This document shows positions 1 to 6,445 of a DNA stretch of 7,952 bases, one piece after another; position 1 is the stretch's first letter; every line of letters starts with the position of its first letter. The notes beneath the pieces are model-generated. The model was not told the DNA's origin and made no database searches. It saw nothing but the letters and a program-made list of their open reading frames with translations. The stretch is from Puniceicoccales bacterium. GTDB lineage: Bacteria > Verrucomicrobiota > Verrucomicrobiia > Opitutales > LL51. The translations under genes and the position numbers were made by a program. The DNA lies in the NCBI GenBank assembly GCA_031267435.1, contig JAIRZB010000077.1, positions 1 through 7,952 of the forward strand. Direction: 5' to 3'.

Positions 1-275
1 ATAATTGTCAATATTTATCGATCAACCGGCAAGCTCTATTGTCAATATTTTATCGATCAGCCGATCAACCGGCGAGCCCTAAGCTTCACGAAAACACTTT
101 TTTATCGATCAGTCGGCAAACTCTGGGCTTCACGAAAAATACTTAACCGGCGAGCTCTAAGTTTTACGAAAACACTTGACGCATGCCCAAACGCTTCCAA
201 TGCTGAGGAGTAGAGGGTGGGAGCAAGCGATACGCGAAAACCAAAAAACGAGGGACCGCCCTTAAGGATTTCCGA
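1..275. repeat. Long intergenic repeat, copy A
   Basis: First full copy of a non-coding repeat that recurs directly at 276. It is modular. Units starting with TTGTCAATATTTATCGATCA and ending in ACCGGCRAGCTCT are followed by units starting CTTCACGAAAA. TATCGATCA occurs at 16-24, 51-59 and 103-111. A 44-bp core (186-229) follows, then an A-rich stretch that starts with GAAAACC. I see no ORF of useful length on either strand and no transposase-like coding potential. The left end may continue outside the window. Confidence 0.9.
186..229. repeat. 44-bp invariant core, copy A
   Basis: Identical over all 44 bases to 471-514, although the flanking repeat sequence has drifted. The ends can pair (CGCTT at 192-196 with AAGCG at 225-229). 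The loop is strongly purine-rich on the plus strand (GAGGAGTAGAGGGTGGGAG, 204-222). Function unknown. Conservation above the flanks suggests selection or recent gene conversion. Confidence 0.75.
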
Positions 276-560
276 ATAATTGTCAACATTTATCGATCAA
301 CCGGCGAGCTCTATTGTTAATATTTATCGATCAGCCGATCAACCGGCGAGCCCTAAGCTCCACAGAAAACACTTTTTTATCGATCAGCCGATCAGTCGGC
401 AAACTCTGGGCTTCAACGAAAAATACTTAACCGGCAAGCTCTAAGTTTCACGAAAAACACTTGACGAATACCCAAACGCTTCCAATGCTGAGGAGTAGAG
501 GGTGGGAGCAAGCGGCATGCGAAAACCAAAAAAGAAAATTCGTTCTCTAGGGATTTTCAA
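276..560. repeat. Long intergenic repeat, copy B
   Basis: Second full copy, in direct orientation and adjacent to copy A. It follows copy A module by module, with scattered substitutions, single-base indels in A runs, and an extra 8-bp GCCGATCA-type unit near 387-394. TATCGATCA occurs at 291-299, 325-333 and 378-386. The two copies are nearly collinear up to the GAAAACC stretch. They diverge for about 20 bp after it and become similar again just before the next unit begins. Confidence 0.9.
471..514. repeat. 44-bp invariant core, copy B
   Basis: Second copy of the core at 186-229, identical at every base, with the same CGCTT/AAGCG ends able to form a 5-bp stem and the same purine-rich interior. 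In both copies it follows the sequence CACTTGACG at a short distance. Confidence 0.75.
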
Positions 561-597
561 AGAGTTGTCAATGTTTATCGATCAACCAACAAGCTCT
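561..597. repeat. Long intergenic repeat, truncated copy C
   Basis: A third start of the repeat, matching the first approximately 37 bp of copies A and B (TTGTCAATGTTTATCGATCA, then a degenerate ACCAACAAGCTCT). It breaks off into unrelated sequence at about 598, so this is the right-hand boundary of the array. Confidence 0.8.
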
Positions 598-617
598 GAA
601 TGCGGCACGACACCCCC

Positions 618-640
618 TTCGCCATTATATTTCAGGCGAA
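618..640. other. Inverted repeat between the repeat array and the ferredoxin gene
   Basis: TTCGCC (618-623) and GGCGAA (635-640) are perfect inverted 6-mers around an 11-nt AT-rich loop. A second small palindrome, AACTTC-C-GAAGTT, lies at 652-664. Both sit downstream of the minus-strand ferredoxin gene and could help end its transcript, but neither is followed by a T-run on that strand, so a terminator role is weakly supported. The rest of 598-706 shows nothing recognisable. Confidence 0.3.
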
Positions 641-706
641 ATAGCTACTATAACTTCCGAAGTTGGCCATAGAAAATTATCTGCCCCATGGTACCCTATG
701 GTACTT

Positions 707-937
707 TCATTCGCCGTCGTCGCCGATTGCTTCGGTGGGGCAGCTCTCCATGACTTCTAAACAAAGCGCGATTTCCTCCGGAGTTACGGGTTGTTTTTTT
801 ACAAAAGAACCACCTTCCGGTACCGCTCCAAAGAGGTCCGGCGCTAAACTGCGGCACATGTCACAGTCGATACACTGATTGTCGACATAAAACTTCCCCG
901 GAACATTTTCTGTAATTCGATCTTCAGGACTTGCCAT
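707..937 (-). CDS. Small single-cluster ferredoxin (76 aa)
   Basis: A short soluble electron carrier. The cysteine pattern C22-x2-C25-x2-C28, followed much later by C66-Pro, is the classic ligand set for one [4Fe-4S] cluster in ferredoxins of the Fer/Fer4 type. An additional C59 lies in the helix before C66 and is not needed for that cluster; it could form a disulfide or be incidental. The acidic termini and the phrases NVPGKFYVD, CIDCDMC and ESCPTEAIG resemble ferredoxins I associate with Verrucomicrobiota and thermophile-type single-cluster proteins. The start (CAT on the plus strand at 935-937) gives a normal family length; no clear Shine-Dalgarno precedes it. The gene diverges from xerC and shares a 77-bp intergenic region with it. 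Its redox partner cannot be told from the context. Confidence 0.9.
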   Translation of the reverse strand: MASPEDRITENVPGKFYVDNQCIDCDMCRSLAPDLFGAVPEGGSFVKKQPVTPEEIALCLEVMESCPTEAIGDDGE

Positions 938-975
938 GACTTAATGGAATTAAAAAATATGGCCTTTGTCTATCC

Positions 976-1008
976 TGAAAATTAATTTTTTCTTGAAAAT
1001 CAATTTTT
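976..1008. promoter_or_regulatory. AT-rich direct repeat in a divergent promoter region
   Basis: Two 15-bp units, TGAAAATTAATTTTT (976-990) and TGAAAATCAATTTTT (994-1008), differ by one base and are offset by 18 bp. The first contains the perfect palindrome AAAATTAATTTT. They sit between the divergent ferredoxin and xerC starts, where both promoters must lie, so an operator or simply promoter AT-richness is possible. I cannot assign convincing -35/-10 pairs for either gene. Confidence 0.35.
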
Positions 1009-1014
1009 ATTTCC

Positions 1015-1932
1015 ATGACTAGAATAGAAGCAGTTAATTTTTCCTACGCGGACTTTATTCAATCGATCGAAATCGAGCGCCAACTTTCGAAGCATACACT
1101 GGAAAGCTATGTGACATCCATCGAAAGCTTTATCGCCTTTCTGTTGAAACACACACGGATTCGGTGCTGGAACGCCATTGATGCGCTTACCGTCCGCCAA
1201 TATCTCGTTGAATTGCTGCGGGAACATAAAAAATCTACCGTCTGTAACCGTCTATCCGGATTAAAATCGCTCTTTGTTTTCTTAAAAAAACATCAAATTA
1301 TTGAAAGGAATCCGGCCGAAACACTGTCGGTACCCAAAAAAGAAAGAACATTACCAAAAATTTTATCGCCCAATGATATGGCATTATTGCTAAGTCAGCC
1401 AAAAAAACTATTTTTAGAAGAAAAGATATCGCAATTTTTATACCTTCGTGATGCGCTTATCCTCGAATTATTGTATAACAGCGGTATGCGGCTGAGCGAA
1501 TTACTTTCGCTGCGCTACAGCGATGTCGATTTTGAGCAATGTTCCGTAAAAATTATGGGAAAAGGCAATAGGGAACGCATTTGCCCCATTGGCATTTATT
1601 CCGTTCAGGCGCTGGAACGATTCATTGCGGGTACGGGTGGAAATTTTTTTCCAGATGTATTAATAATCATCGGTGAACAGGGTAAAAATCTTACGCCGCG
1701 CCAGGTTCAAAATCGTTTAAAATTTTATCTTCAGCAAAGCAATTTGCCAATGGATATTAGTCCACACAAATTGCGCCATAGCTATGCCACTCATATGCTT
1801 AATAACGGTGCCGACCTGCGCCTGGTGCAAGAATTACTGGGGCATGCTCATTTGAGTACGACCCAAATTTATACCCATATTAATTCCTCCGCCCTTCAGC
1901 GGGCTTACAAAAGGGCGCATCCCCGCGCGTAA
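1015..1932 (+). CDS. Tyrosine recombinase XerC
   Basis: Site-specific recombinase of the lambda-integrase family, expected to act with XerD at the chromosomal dif site to resolve dimers. The 305-aa length is normal. An N-terminal SAM-like DNA-binding domain (about residues 8-95) precedes the catalytic domain (about 115-295). All catalytic residues are visible: R159 (in GMRLSEL), K183 (in MGKGNRER), H251 and R254 (in HKLRHSYATH), H277 (in LLGHAHLSTTQ), and the nucleophile Y286 (in IYTH). The C-terminal AHPRA is a typical XerC ending, which favours XerC over XerD or a phage integrase. The ATG at 1015 gives a standard N-terminus; there is no good Shine-Dalgarno. It diverges from the ferredoxin gene, and about 105 bp separate it from the downstream cluster. 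No dif site was found in the window. Confidence 0.93.
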   Translation: MTRIEAVNFSYADFIQSIEIERQLSKHTLESYVTSIESFIAFLLKHTRIRCWNAIDALTVRQYLVELLREHKKSTVCNRLSGLKSLFVFLKKHQIIERNPAETLSVPKKERTLPKILSPNDMALLLSQPKKLFLEEKISQFLYLRDALILELLYNSGMRLSELLSLRYSDVDFEQCSVKIMGKGNRERICPIGIYSVQALERFIAGTGGNFFPDVLIIIGEQGKNLTPRQVQNRLKFYLQQSNLPMDISPHKLRHSYATHMLNNGADLRLVQELLGHAHLSTTQIYTHINSSALQRAYKRAHPRA

Positions 1933-1977
1933 ATATCACCATTGGGAGCGCTGTATTTATTGTAAATAACAAAACTT

Positions 1978-2006
1978 TTGTATTTTCCTTTAAAAATAAT
2001 TGTAAA
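1978..2006 (+). promoter_or_regulatory. Possible promoter of the chaperone cluster
   Basis: In the AT-rich gap after xerC, TTGTAT (1978-1983) and TGTAAA (2001-2006) are 17 bp apart, matching sigma70 consensus at 3/6 and 4/6 positions. It lies 31 bp before the chosen chaperone start. The match is weak; the placement between genes is the main support. Confidence 0.2.
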
Positions 2007-2037
2007 TTTTAAAATTTTCAATAGATTGAGTTTTGGT

Positions 2038-2517
2038 ATGGATAATCGATCAATGGTAAACGCGCTTTTTCAATCAATCGCGACCGATTTAGGTTTTCAG
2101 GTCGTGTTGGGCGAGAATAACTTGTGTAATGTTAAGCGGAAATCGACCGGTGAGGAGACAATCATTGAGCTGTCTCGTAATGAGGAAATGCTATACATTT
2201 ATGCTGTTATCAGTGATGTGCCTTTTAATAATCGGGAAAATTTTTTTGAATTCGTTTTAAAACTTAATCTCCACGGTAGCTCGACGGGCTATGGTATCCT
2301 TGGTATTGATGCTCAAACGAATAAGTTTGTCCTTTCCCGATTACTGCACATTAAAAATCTCGATGAGCAACTGTTACTCAATGCGGTTAGCTCATTTTTT
2401 TCGACGATTTCGCAATTACGGGAAAAGCTATCGCAGTTCCTGCAAGTTCTGGTTTCCGATCAGGATACCGCCTTCGAAGGTCCACTCGTTTCCACTAACC
2501 TTAATTTTGTAATATAA
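2038..2517 (+). CDS. CesT-family type III secretion chaperone (159 aa)
   Basis: Probable class I chaperone that binds and keeps a type III secreted protein unfolded in the cytoplasm. The protein follows the CesT/SycE fold order: helix 1 (about 3-19, MVNALFQSIATDLG), strands about 21-57, the family-typical segment FEFVLKLNLHG...YGILGID (71-91), a strand FVLSRLL (97-103), then a long amphipathic helix (108-138). A C-terminal tail of about 20 residues is less typical. By count it has about 18 acidic and 12 basic residues, the acidic character usual for these chaperones. I chose the ATG at 2038; an in-frame TTG at 1978 would add 20 residues of AT-rich, promoter-like sequence that the family lacks. 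The next gene starts 2 nt after its stop, the normal arrangement of chaperone and client. No secretion apparatus gene is in the window. Assignment is by fold pattern, not a close homologue. Confidence 0.75.
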   Translation: MDNRSMVNALFQSIATDLGFQVVLGENNLCNVKRKSTGEETIIELSRNEEMLYIYAVISDVPFNNRENFFEFVLKLNLHGSSTGYGILGIDAQTNKFVLSRLLHIKNLDEQLLLNAVSSFFSTISQLREKLSQFLQVLVSDQDTAFEGPLVSTNLNFVI

Positions 2518-2519
2518 TT

Positions 2520-3383
2520 ATGGGCACGCCAATTGAAGGAATCGGCGGTCCATCGGATAGCGATCGTATCGATATGATCCGAAGTTACATGGGGCTCGAC
2601 AATGTCGCCGAACAGACTTCGAGCGAATTTAGCGCTTCCAATCGCTCCGATCTTACTTCCGTTTCCGATAGTAGTACTATTTTAGAAGAAGTTATGCCGG
2701 ATTGCATTCCTTCCTCCGAAGATGTAGCAATAGGTGGTGGGCTTCCTTCCGAAATGCAAACCGTAGCGGCCACCGAGGATAATGGTAACGCAGGGCCCGT
2801 TCAGGATTCCGATGGAGATGGTGTTCTTGATCATCTCGATGTAAACCCGAGTGGGGATGGTATCTCTCCGGGTACACAAGCGTTGCTTGATGCGATGTTC
2901 ACAGCCGATGCCGATGGTGACGGTATTCTCGATTTCATCGATCGAACGGGTAGCGAAACACAAACGGAACAATTGCATGACGAAGGTTTCGAACCTAAAG
3001 ATACAAATGTGCGGGCTTTTATTTCTTTGATGTCGATGCTGAGCCATTTGGATCTCACTCGGATGGATGACAAGTTTACGGAAAATGGCGACAATTCATT
3101 GGCATCCATGGCGATCGCCGGTATGGCGCAGGTAGCGATAATGCACAGCGCACGGCTCCAAGAACCTTTATCCAATGTAACCGTTAGTAAGCAGGATATC
3201 AAAAAGTCAATCGAAGATTTTAACAATCAAACTAAGGAAGAGAAACTCAAAACTTTGATCAATCTCGCCAAAATAATCGATAAAATACCGATGGAGGCCG
3301 GTCAAGATCTTCCGCTGACACTTCCGCAAAATGTGCGAAAAGCAATTGAAAAAATACGCCCTTCACTACCTTCAGCAACATAG
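2520..3383 (+). CDS. Putative type III secreted protein with Ca-binding-type Asp loops (287 aa)
   Basis: I do not recognise a named family. The first approximately 65 residues are rich in Ser, Thr, Asp and Gly, lack a Sec signal peptide and look disordered, as in type III secretion signals. Residues 96-104 (DSDGDGVLD) and 130-138 (DADGDGILD) are two Asp-rich loops of the EF-hand/thrombospondin type 3 kind; D107-P110 and D113 form a degenerate piece between them. The remainder is helical: a hydrophobic, Met- and Ala-rich segment at about 165-212 (residues 194-208 include SMAIAGMAQVAIM), then a Lys-rich amphipathic part (224-284). C62 is the only cysteine. The start lies 2 nt after the chaperone stop with no Shine-Dalgarno, so translation is probably coupled. 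Its base composition looks somewhat richer in GC than the transporter gene downstream. It may be an effector, a translocator or a gatekeeper; the sequence does not separate these. The secreted status is inferred from context. Confidence 0.6.
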   Translation: MGTPIEGIGGPSDSDRIDMIRSYMGLDNVAEQTSSEFSASNRSDLTSVSDSSTILEEVMPDCIPSSEDVAIGGGLPSEMQTVAATEDNGNAGPVQDSDGDGVLDHLDVNPSGDGISPGTQALLDAMFTADADGDGILDFIDRTGSETQTEQLHDEGFEPKDTNVRAFISLMSMLSHLDLTRMDDKFTENGDNSLASMAIAGMAQVAIMHSARLQEPLSNVTVSKQDIKKSIEDFNNQTKEEKLKTLINLAKIIDKIPMEAGQDLPLTLPQNVRKAIEKIRPSLPSAT

Positions 3384-3389
3384 TTTTGC

Positions 3390-3408
3390 AATATTTTTGC
3401 GAAATATT
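3390..3408 (+). other. AT-rich hairpin after the putative secreted protein
   Basis: AATATTT (3390-3396) and AAATATT (3402-3408) are perfect inverted 7-mers with a 5-nt loop, beginning 7 nt after the upstream stop codon. The stem is weak and lacks a T-run, so it is at most an attenuator or an mRNA-end stabiliser that separates the secretion pair from the protease gene. Confidence 0.3.
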
Positions 3409-3463
3409 ACCTGTGCCGTTGAATTGCGTTGACGAATTTCAGTTTTTTAGAATATTGGAAAAT

Positions 3464-4741
3464 ATGTTGGTCAACCAGGTCACGGTTTCTGTTATTGCCC
3501 TTTTGTCTTTGAAATTGTTAGCGGAACGTTTTTTGAATTTTACTAATATTCATCATGTTTTGCTTCGCCGCAATGAAATTCCCTACGGCTTTGAAACGTT
3601 TGTTGATCTTCCGACTTACCAGAAAAGTATCGATTATACACTTGCTAAAACAAATTTTTCTTCTCTATGCGCAGTTTGGAGTTTTGTTTTCGACAGTTTT
3701 GTTATATTCAGCGGCTTGATGCCCTGTCTTGTTAGTGCAAGCGCTAAATTTTTTGGCACCCAAACCATCGGCCAGGCGGTTTCATTTTTCCTAATTAATT
3801 TTCTATTTTCACTTTTTGGAATTCCATTTAGCTGGTGGCGTCAATTCCGTTTGGAAGATTTTTTCGGGTTTAATCGTTCCACGCAAACCATTTTTTGGAC
3901 CGATAAGGCTAAAGAATATTTGCTCTGCTTCATTTTTGGCTTTCCTATTTTTTACGTCATTGCATGGTTTTTTCAAAGTTTTCCTCGATCATGGTGGGTC
4001 GAGGCTTGGGCTATTCTTCTCATTTTTCAAGTCACTATGATCGTTATTTATCCAGTGTTTATTTTGCCACTATTCAATAAATTGACACCGCTTCCCGACG
4101 GCGAACTTAAGGCACGCCTTCTTCAGCTTACCCAATTGACCCAATTTCCTATTAGTGAAATTTTCACCATGGATGGCAGTAAACGCTCGGCCCATTCCAA
4201 TGCATTTTTCATAGGTCTGGGAAAATTTCGTCACATTGTGCTCTACGATACGCTCATTGCACAGATGAATACGGAGGAAGTTGCCGCCGTACTTGCCCAT
4301 GAAATCGGCCATTATAAGCACCAACACATCCGTACAAATCTTATCGTCGAAGGTGTTGGGAGTTTCATCGGGTTCGGTATCTTATATTACCTGTCCTCCA
4401 GTTCTTGGTTTTTGGAGAGTTTCGGATTTCAGACGGAATATCCCTTGGTACCGCTAATTCTTATATTTTCAATTGTGATTTCTGGTGTCACATTTTGGAT
4501 CGATCCTTTTTTTAATTGTCTTTCGCGTAGGCACGAGTATCAAGCGGACCGCTTTGCTGCGGATGCGCTGGGGCAAACGGAACCACTTATCTCTAGTTTA
4601 CGCAAATTGCACAAAGAAAATCTTTCCAATCTCGCACCTCATCCGGTTTTCAGTGCTTTCCATTACTCTCACCCTACCTTATTCGAAAGAGAAACCGCCA
4701 TTCGAAATTCTACGCCGAGCCATGGTCGTTCCGAAGCGTAG
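3464..4741 (+). CDS. Ste24-type (M48) membrane metalloprotease
   Basis: Zinc endopeptidase of the CAAX prenyl protease 1 family, embedded in the membrane. With the ATG at 3464 it has 425 residues, a normal bacterial length. Seven hydrophobic segments are visible (about 5-22, 66-90, 105-124, 152-170, 178-204, 302-310, 326-346), as in Ste24. Zinc ligands are H279 and H283 in HEIGH, with catalytic E280, and E358 in the RRHEYQADRFA signature. DGSKRSAHSNAFF (about 237-249) and the C-terminal SHPTLFER (402-409) are diagnostic for Ste24 over HtpX. An in-frame TTG at 3386 would add 26 residues and leave a 2-nt gap from the upstream gene; I prefer ATG because the membrane segment then starts at once and a small hairpin occupies the gap. 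Bacteria do not prenylate proteins, so the likely job is membrane-protein quality control. OleC follows after 20 nt. Confidence 0.92.
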   Translation: MLVNQVTVSVIALLSLKLLAERFLNFTNIHHVLLRRNEIPYGFETFVDLPTYQKSIDYTLAKTNFSSLCAVWSFVFDSFVIFSGLMPCLVSASAKFFGTQTIGQAVSFFLINFLFSLFGIPFSWWRQFRLEDFFGFNRSTQTIFWTDKAKEYLLCFIFGFPIFYVIAWFFQSFPRSWWVEAWAILLIFQVTMIVIYPVFILPLFNKLTPLPDGELKARLLQLTQLTQFPISEIFTMDGSKRSAHSNAFFIGLGKFRHIVLYDTLIAQMNTEEVAAVLAHEIGHYKHQHIRTNLIVEGVGSFIGFGILYYLSSSSWFLESFGFQTEYPLVPLILIFSIVISGVTFWIDPFFNCLSRRHEYQADRFAADALGQTEPLISSLRKLHKENLSNLAPHPVFSAFHYSHPTLFERETAIRNSTPSHGRSEA

Positions 4742-4761
4742 GTGGTGGTAAAATTTTTCTT

Positions 4762-6366
4762 ATGGGTGACAATCTGACAAAGAGCATCAAACAATATGCG
4801 ACTACCATACCCGCGATAGATGCGATCATCGAAATGAAACGAATGCGCGGTAAAAGAGCGGTGATTCGGCGATGTTTGAGCTATGGAGAATTCGATTTAC
4901 GTATCGACCAATATGTTGCGAAATTTTCACAAAAAGGCATCCCCAAAGGGGCCCGCGTTTTGATGTTACTTTCGCCGAGCGTTGAAATGGTATGTACTTT
5001 TTTTGCCCTCATCCGGATGGGTGCCATTCCCATTCTCATTGATTCGGGTATGGGTTTTAGAACATTCATTCGTCTAGCCAATTTTTCGAAACCGGATTTT
5101 ATTGTTTGTTCCCGCTGGGTTAAATGGTTAATTTCTAGTAATATTTTTAATATTCAGGGGAAAATTATCGTTGTTCAGCGTCCCTTTGCAAAGAACCAAA
5201 TGGTTAGTAACATCCTGCAAAATACTGATCCGGAAGATACGGTGGCCATTTTTTTTACTTCTGGATCGACGGGAGTGGCCAAGGGGGTTGTTTATAAACA
5301 CCGTAATTTTGCGGCTCAGTTAAATAAATTACGTTTAACTTACAAATTATTGCCCTATGCCCGTGATGTGACGTTACTGCCAGTTTTTATGTTTTTCAAT
5401 CCGATGCTTGGCCGAACGCTCATTATTCCGGACATGAATTTTTCGCATCCAGCAAAATTACATTTACCCAGTGTCATTGAAACAATTGTTAATAATTGTG
5501 CAACGAGCAGTTTTGCATCTCCGGTTCTTTGGGACAAAATTTCCGAATATTGTTTCGAGCACGAAATTAAAATTCGCAGTTTGGAGCAAATTTTTCTTGC
5601 CGGTGTATCGGCAACAACCCATGTTTTAGAAAAAATTCGGAGTGTTGCTCCCAACGCCAAGATCTTCACACCCTATGGAGCGACGGAATGTTTGCCCGTT
5701 TGTTCAATTTCTGCCGATGAAATTTTAGGCGAAATCCGTCCATTTCAGGAAAACGGCGCAGGAACTTGTATCGGAACGCCCGTCGACGGCATCGAGGTCA
5801 AAATCATTGAGCCAGAAAACGATATCGTGTCGACCATCGATGATAAAAATTCTCTATCGTTGGGATACATTGGTGAAATCATTGTTGCGGGTGATAATGT
5901 TACGGAACTTTACGACCAATTGCCTGAGCAAACCATCCTTTCTAAGATTTACCAGGGAGGGAAGGTGTGGCATCGTACCGGTGATTTAGGATTTTTCGAT
6001 CAAAAGGGCCGGATTTGGTTTTGTGGCAGAAAAATGGAACGGGTCGTTACTCGGGACGGCGAAACCTATTATCCGGACTGCATTGAACCGCTGTTCCATA
6101 AGCATCCTTCCGTTGAACGTGCAGCTCTTATTTCGGTAATCAAACACGGCATCATTTTTCCAGCGATTGTCATTTTACCGAAGAAGGGACAATATCCTTT
6201 TTTCTTTTGGCAAAAATGGTTATTCCGTCGTGAATTGAAAAATTTGGCGCAAAGATTTCCGAAAACTGCCCCTATTACTCACTTTTTCTTTTGTCGAAAA
6301 TTACCGGTGGATCCTAGACATAATGCCAAAATTTATCGCTTAAAACTAGGAAAAAAGTTTTCCTAA
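4762..6366 (+). CDS. OleC-like adenylate-forming enzyme (beta-lactone synthetase / fatty acid ligase family)
   Basis: ANL-superfamily enzyme, 534 aa. In the ole pathway OleC uses ATP to turn a long-chain beta-hydroxy acid into a beta-lactone, which OleB decarboxylates to an olefin. Visible motifs: the nucleotide loop TSGSTGVAKG (166-175); LPVFMFFNPMLG (206-217), matching the OleC-type substrate segment rather than ordinary acyl-CoA synthetases; YGATECLPV (305-313); GAGTCIGTPV (332-341); HRTGDLG (404-410); the hinge around GRKMERV (422-428); and VDPRHNAKIYR (516-526), with K523 as the probable catalytic lysine and a phrase typical of OleC. All core residues are intact. It begins 20 nt after the protease gene and is probably cotranscribed with it. 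No oleA, oleB or oleD is seen here, so it may act with partners elsewhere or on another substrate. A general acyl-CoA or acyl-AMP ligase is the alternative. Confidence 0.83.
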   Translation: MGDNLTKSIKQYATTIPAIDAIIEMKRMRGKRAVIRRCLSYGEFDLRIDQYVAKFSQKGIPKGARVLMLLSPSVEMVCTFFALIRMGAIPILIDSGMGFRTFIRLANFSKPDFIVCSRWVKWLISSNIFNIQGKIIVVQRPFAKNQMVSNILQNTDPEDTVAIFFTSGSTGVAKGVVYKHRNFAAQLNKLRLTYKLLPYARDVTLLPVFMFFNPMLGRTLIIPDMNFSHPAKLHLPSVIETIVNNCATSSFASPVLWDKISEYCFEHEIKIRSLEQIFLAGVSATTHVLEKIRSVAPNAKIFTPYGATECLPVCSISADEILGEIRPFQENGAGTCIGTPVDGIEVKIIEPENDIVSTIDDKNSLSLGYIGEIIVAGDNVTELYDQLPEQTILSKIYQGGKVWHRTGDLGFFDQKGRIWFCGRKMERVVTRDGETYYPDCIEPLFHKHPSVERAALISVIKHGIIFPAIVILPKKGQYPFFFWQKWLFRRELKNLAQRFPKTAPITHFFFCRKLPVDPRHNAKIYRLKLGKKFS

Positions 6367-6421
6367 AAATGAAATAAAGTTTTGAAAATTAGACTCGACT
6401 TTTTATTCATATCTAATGTGC

Positions 6422-6445
6422 TTATAAATCGTAGTTGATTTATAA
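6422..6445. promoter_or_regulatory. Perfect 9-bp inverted repeat, possible operator
   Basis: TTATAAATC (6422-6430) and GATTTATAA (6437-6445) are exact inverted copies separated by GTAGTT. The right arm contains TATAAA (6441-6446), a 5/6 match to a -10 element, though no good -35 lies 17 bp upstream. A dimeric regulator could bind here and control the transporter. A terminator for oleC is less likely because the stem is all but GC-free and no T-run follows. Confidence 0.4.

Noticed and set aside
1..597. CRISPR-like array
   Set aside because: Repeat units vary in length and sequence, the intervening sequence is itself repeated, and no cas genes are present.
688..704. ATGGTAC repeated twice 10 bp apart, just after the ferredoxin stop
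   Set aside because: Too short and isolated to mean anything; no matching site elsewhere in the window.
663..878. 71-codon plus-strand ORF
   Set aside because: It is antisense to the ferredoxin gene, whose cysteine motif leaves no doubt about the coding strand.
1978..2037. TTG start giving the chaperone 20 more residues
   Set aside because: The extra stretch is AT-rich and promoter-like, and CesT proteins begin with the helix that follows the ATG at 2038.
2682..3226. Two overlapping minus-strand ORFs of 121 and 131 codons inside the putative secreted protein gene
   Set aside because: They are shadows of the plus-strand reading frame, which alone shows coherent motifs (Asp loops, amphipathic helices) and sensible gene spacing.
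3386..3463. TTG start giving the Ste24 protease 26 more residues
   Set aside because: Family members start close to the first membrane segment. The extension is not typical, and the interval holds a small hairpin. It is not fully excluded because the 2-nt gap would fit tight coupling.
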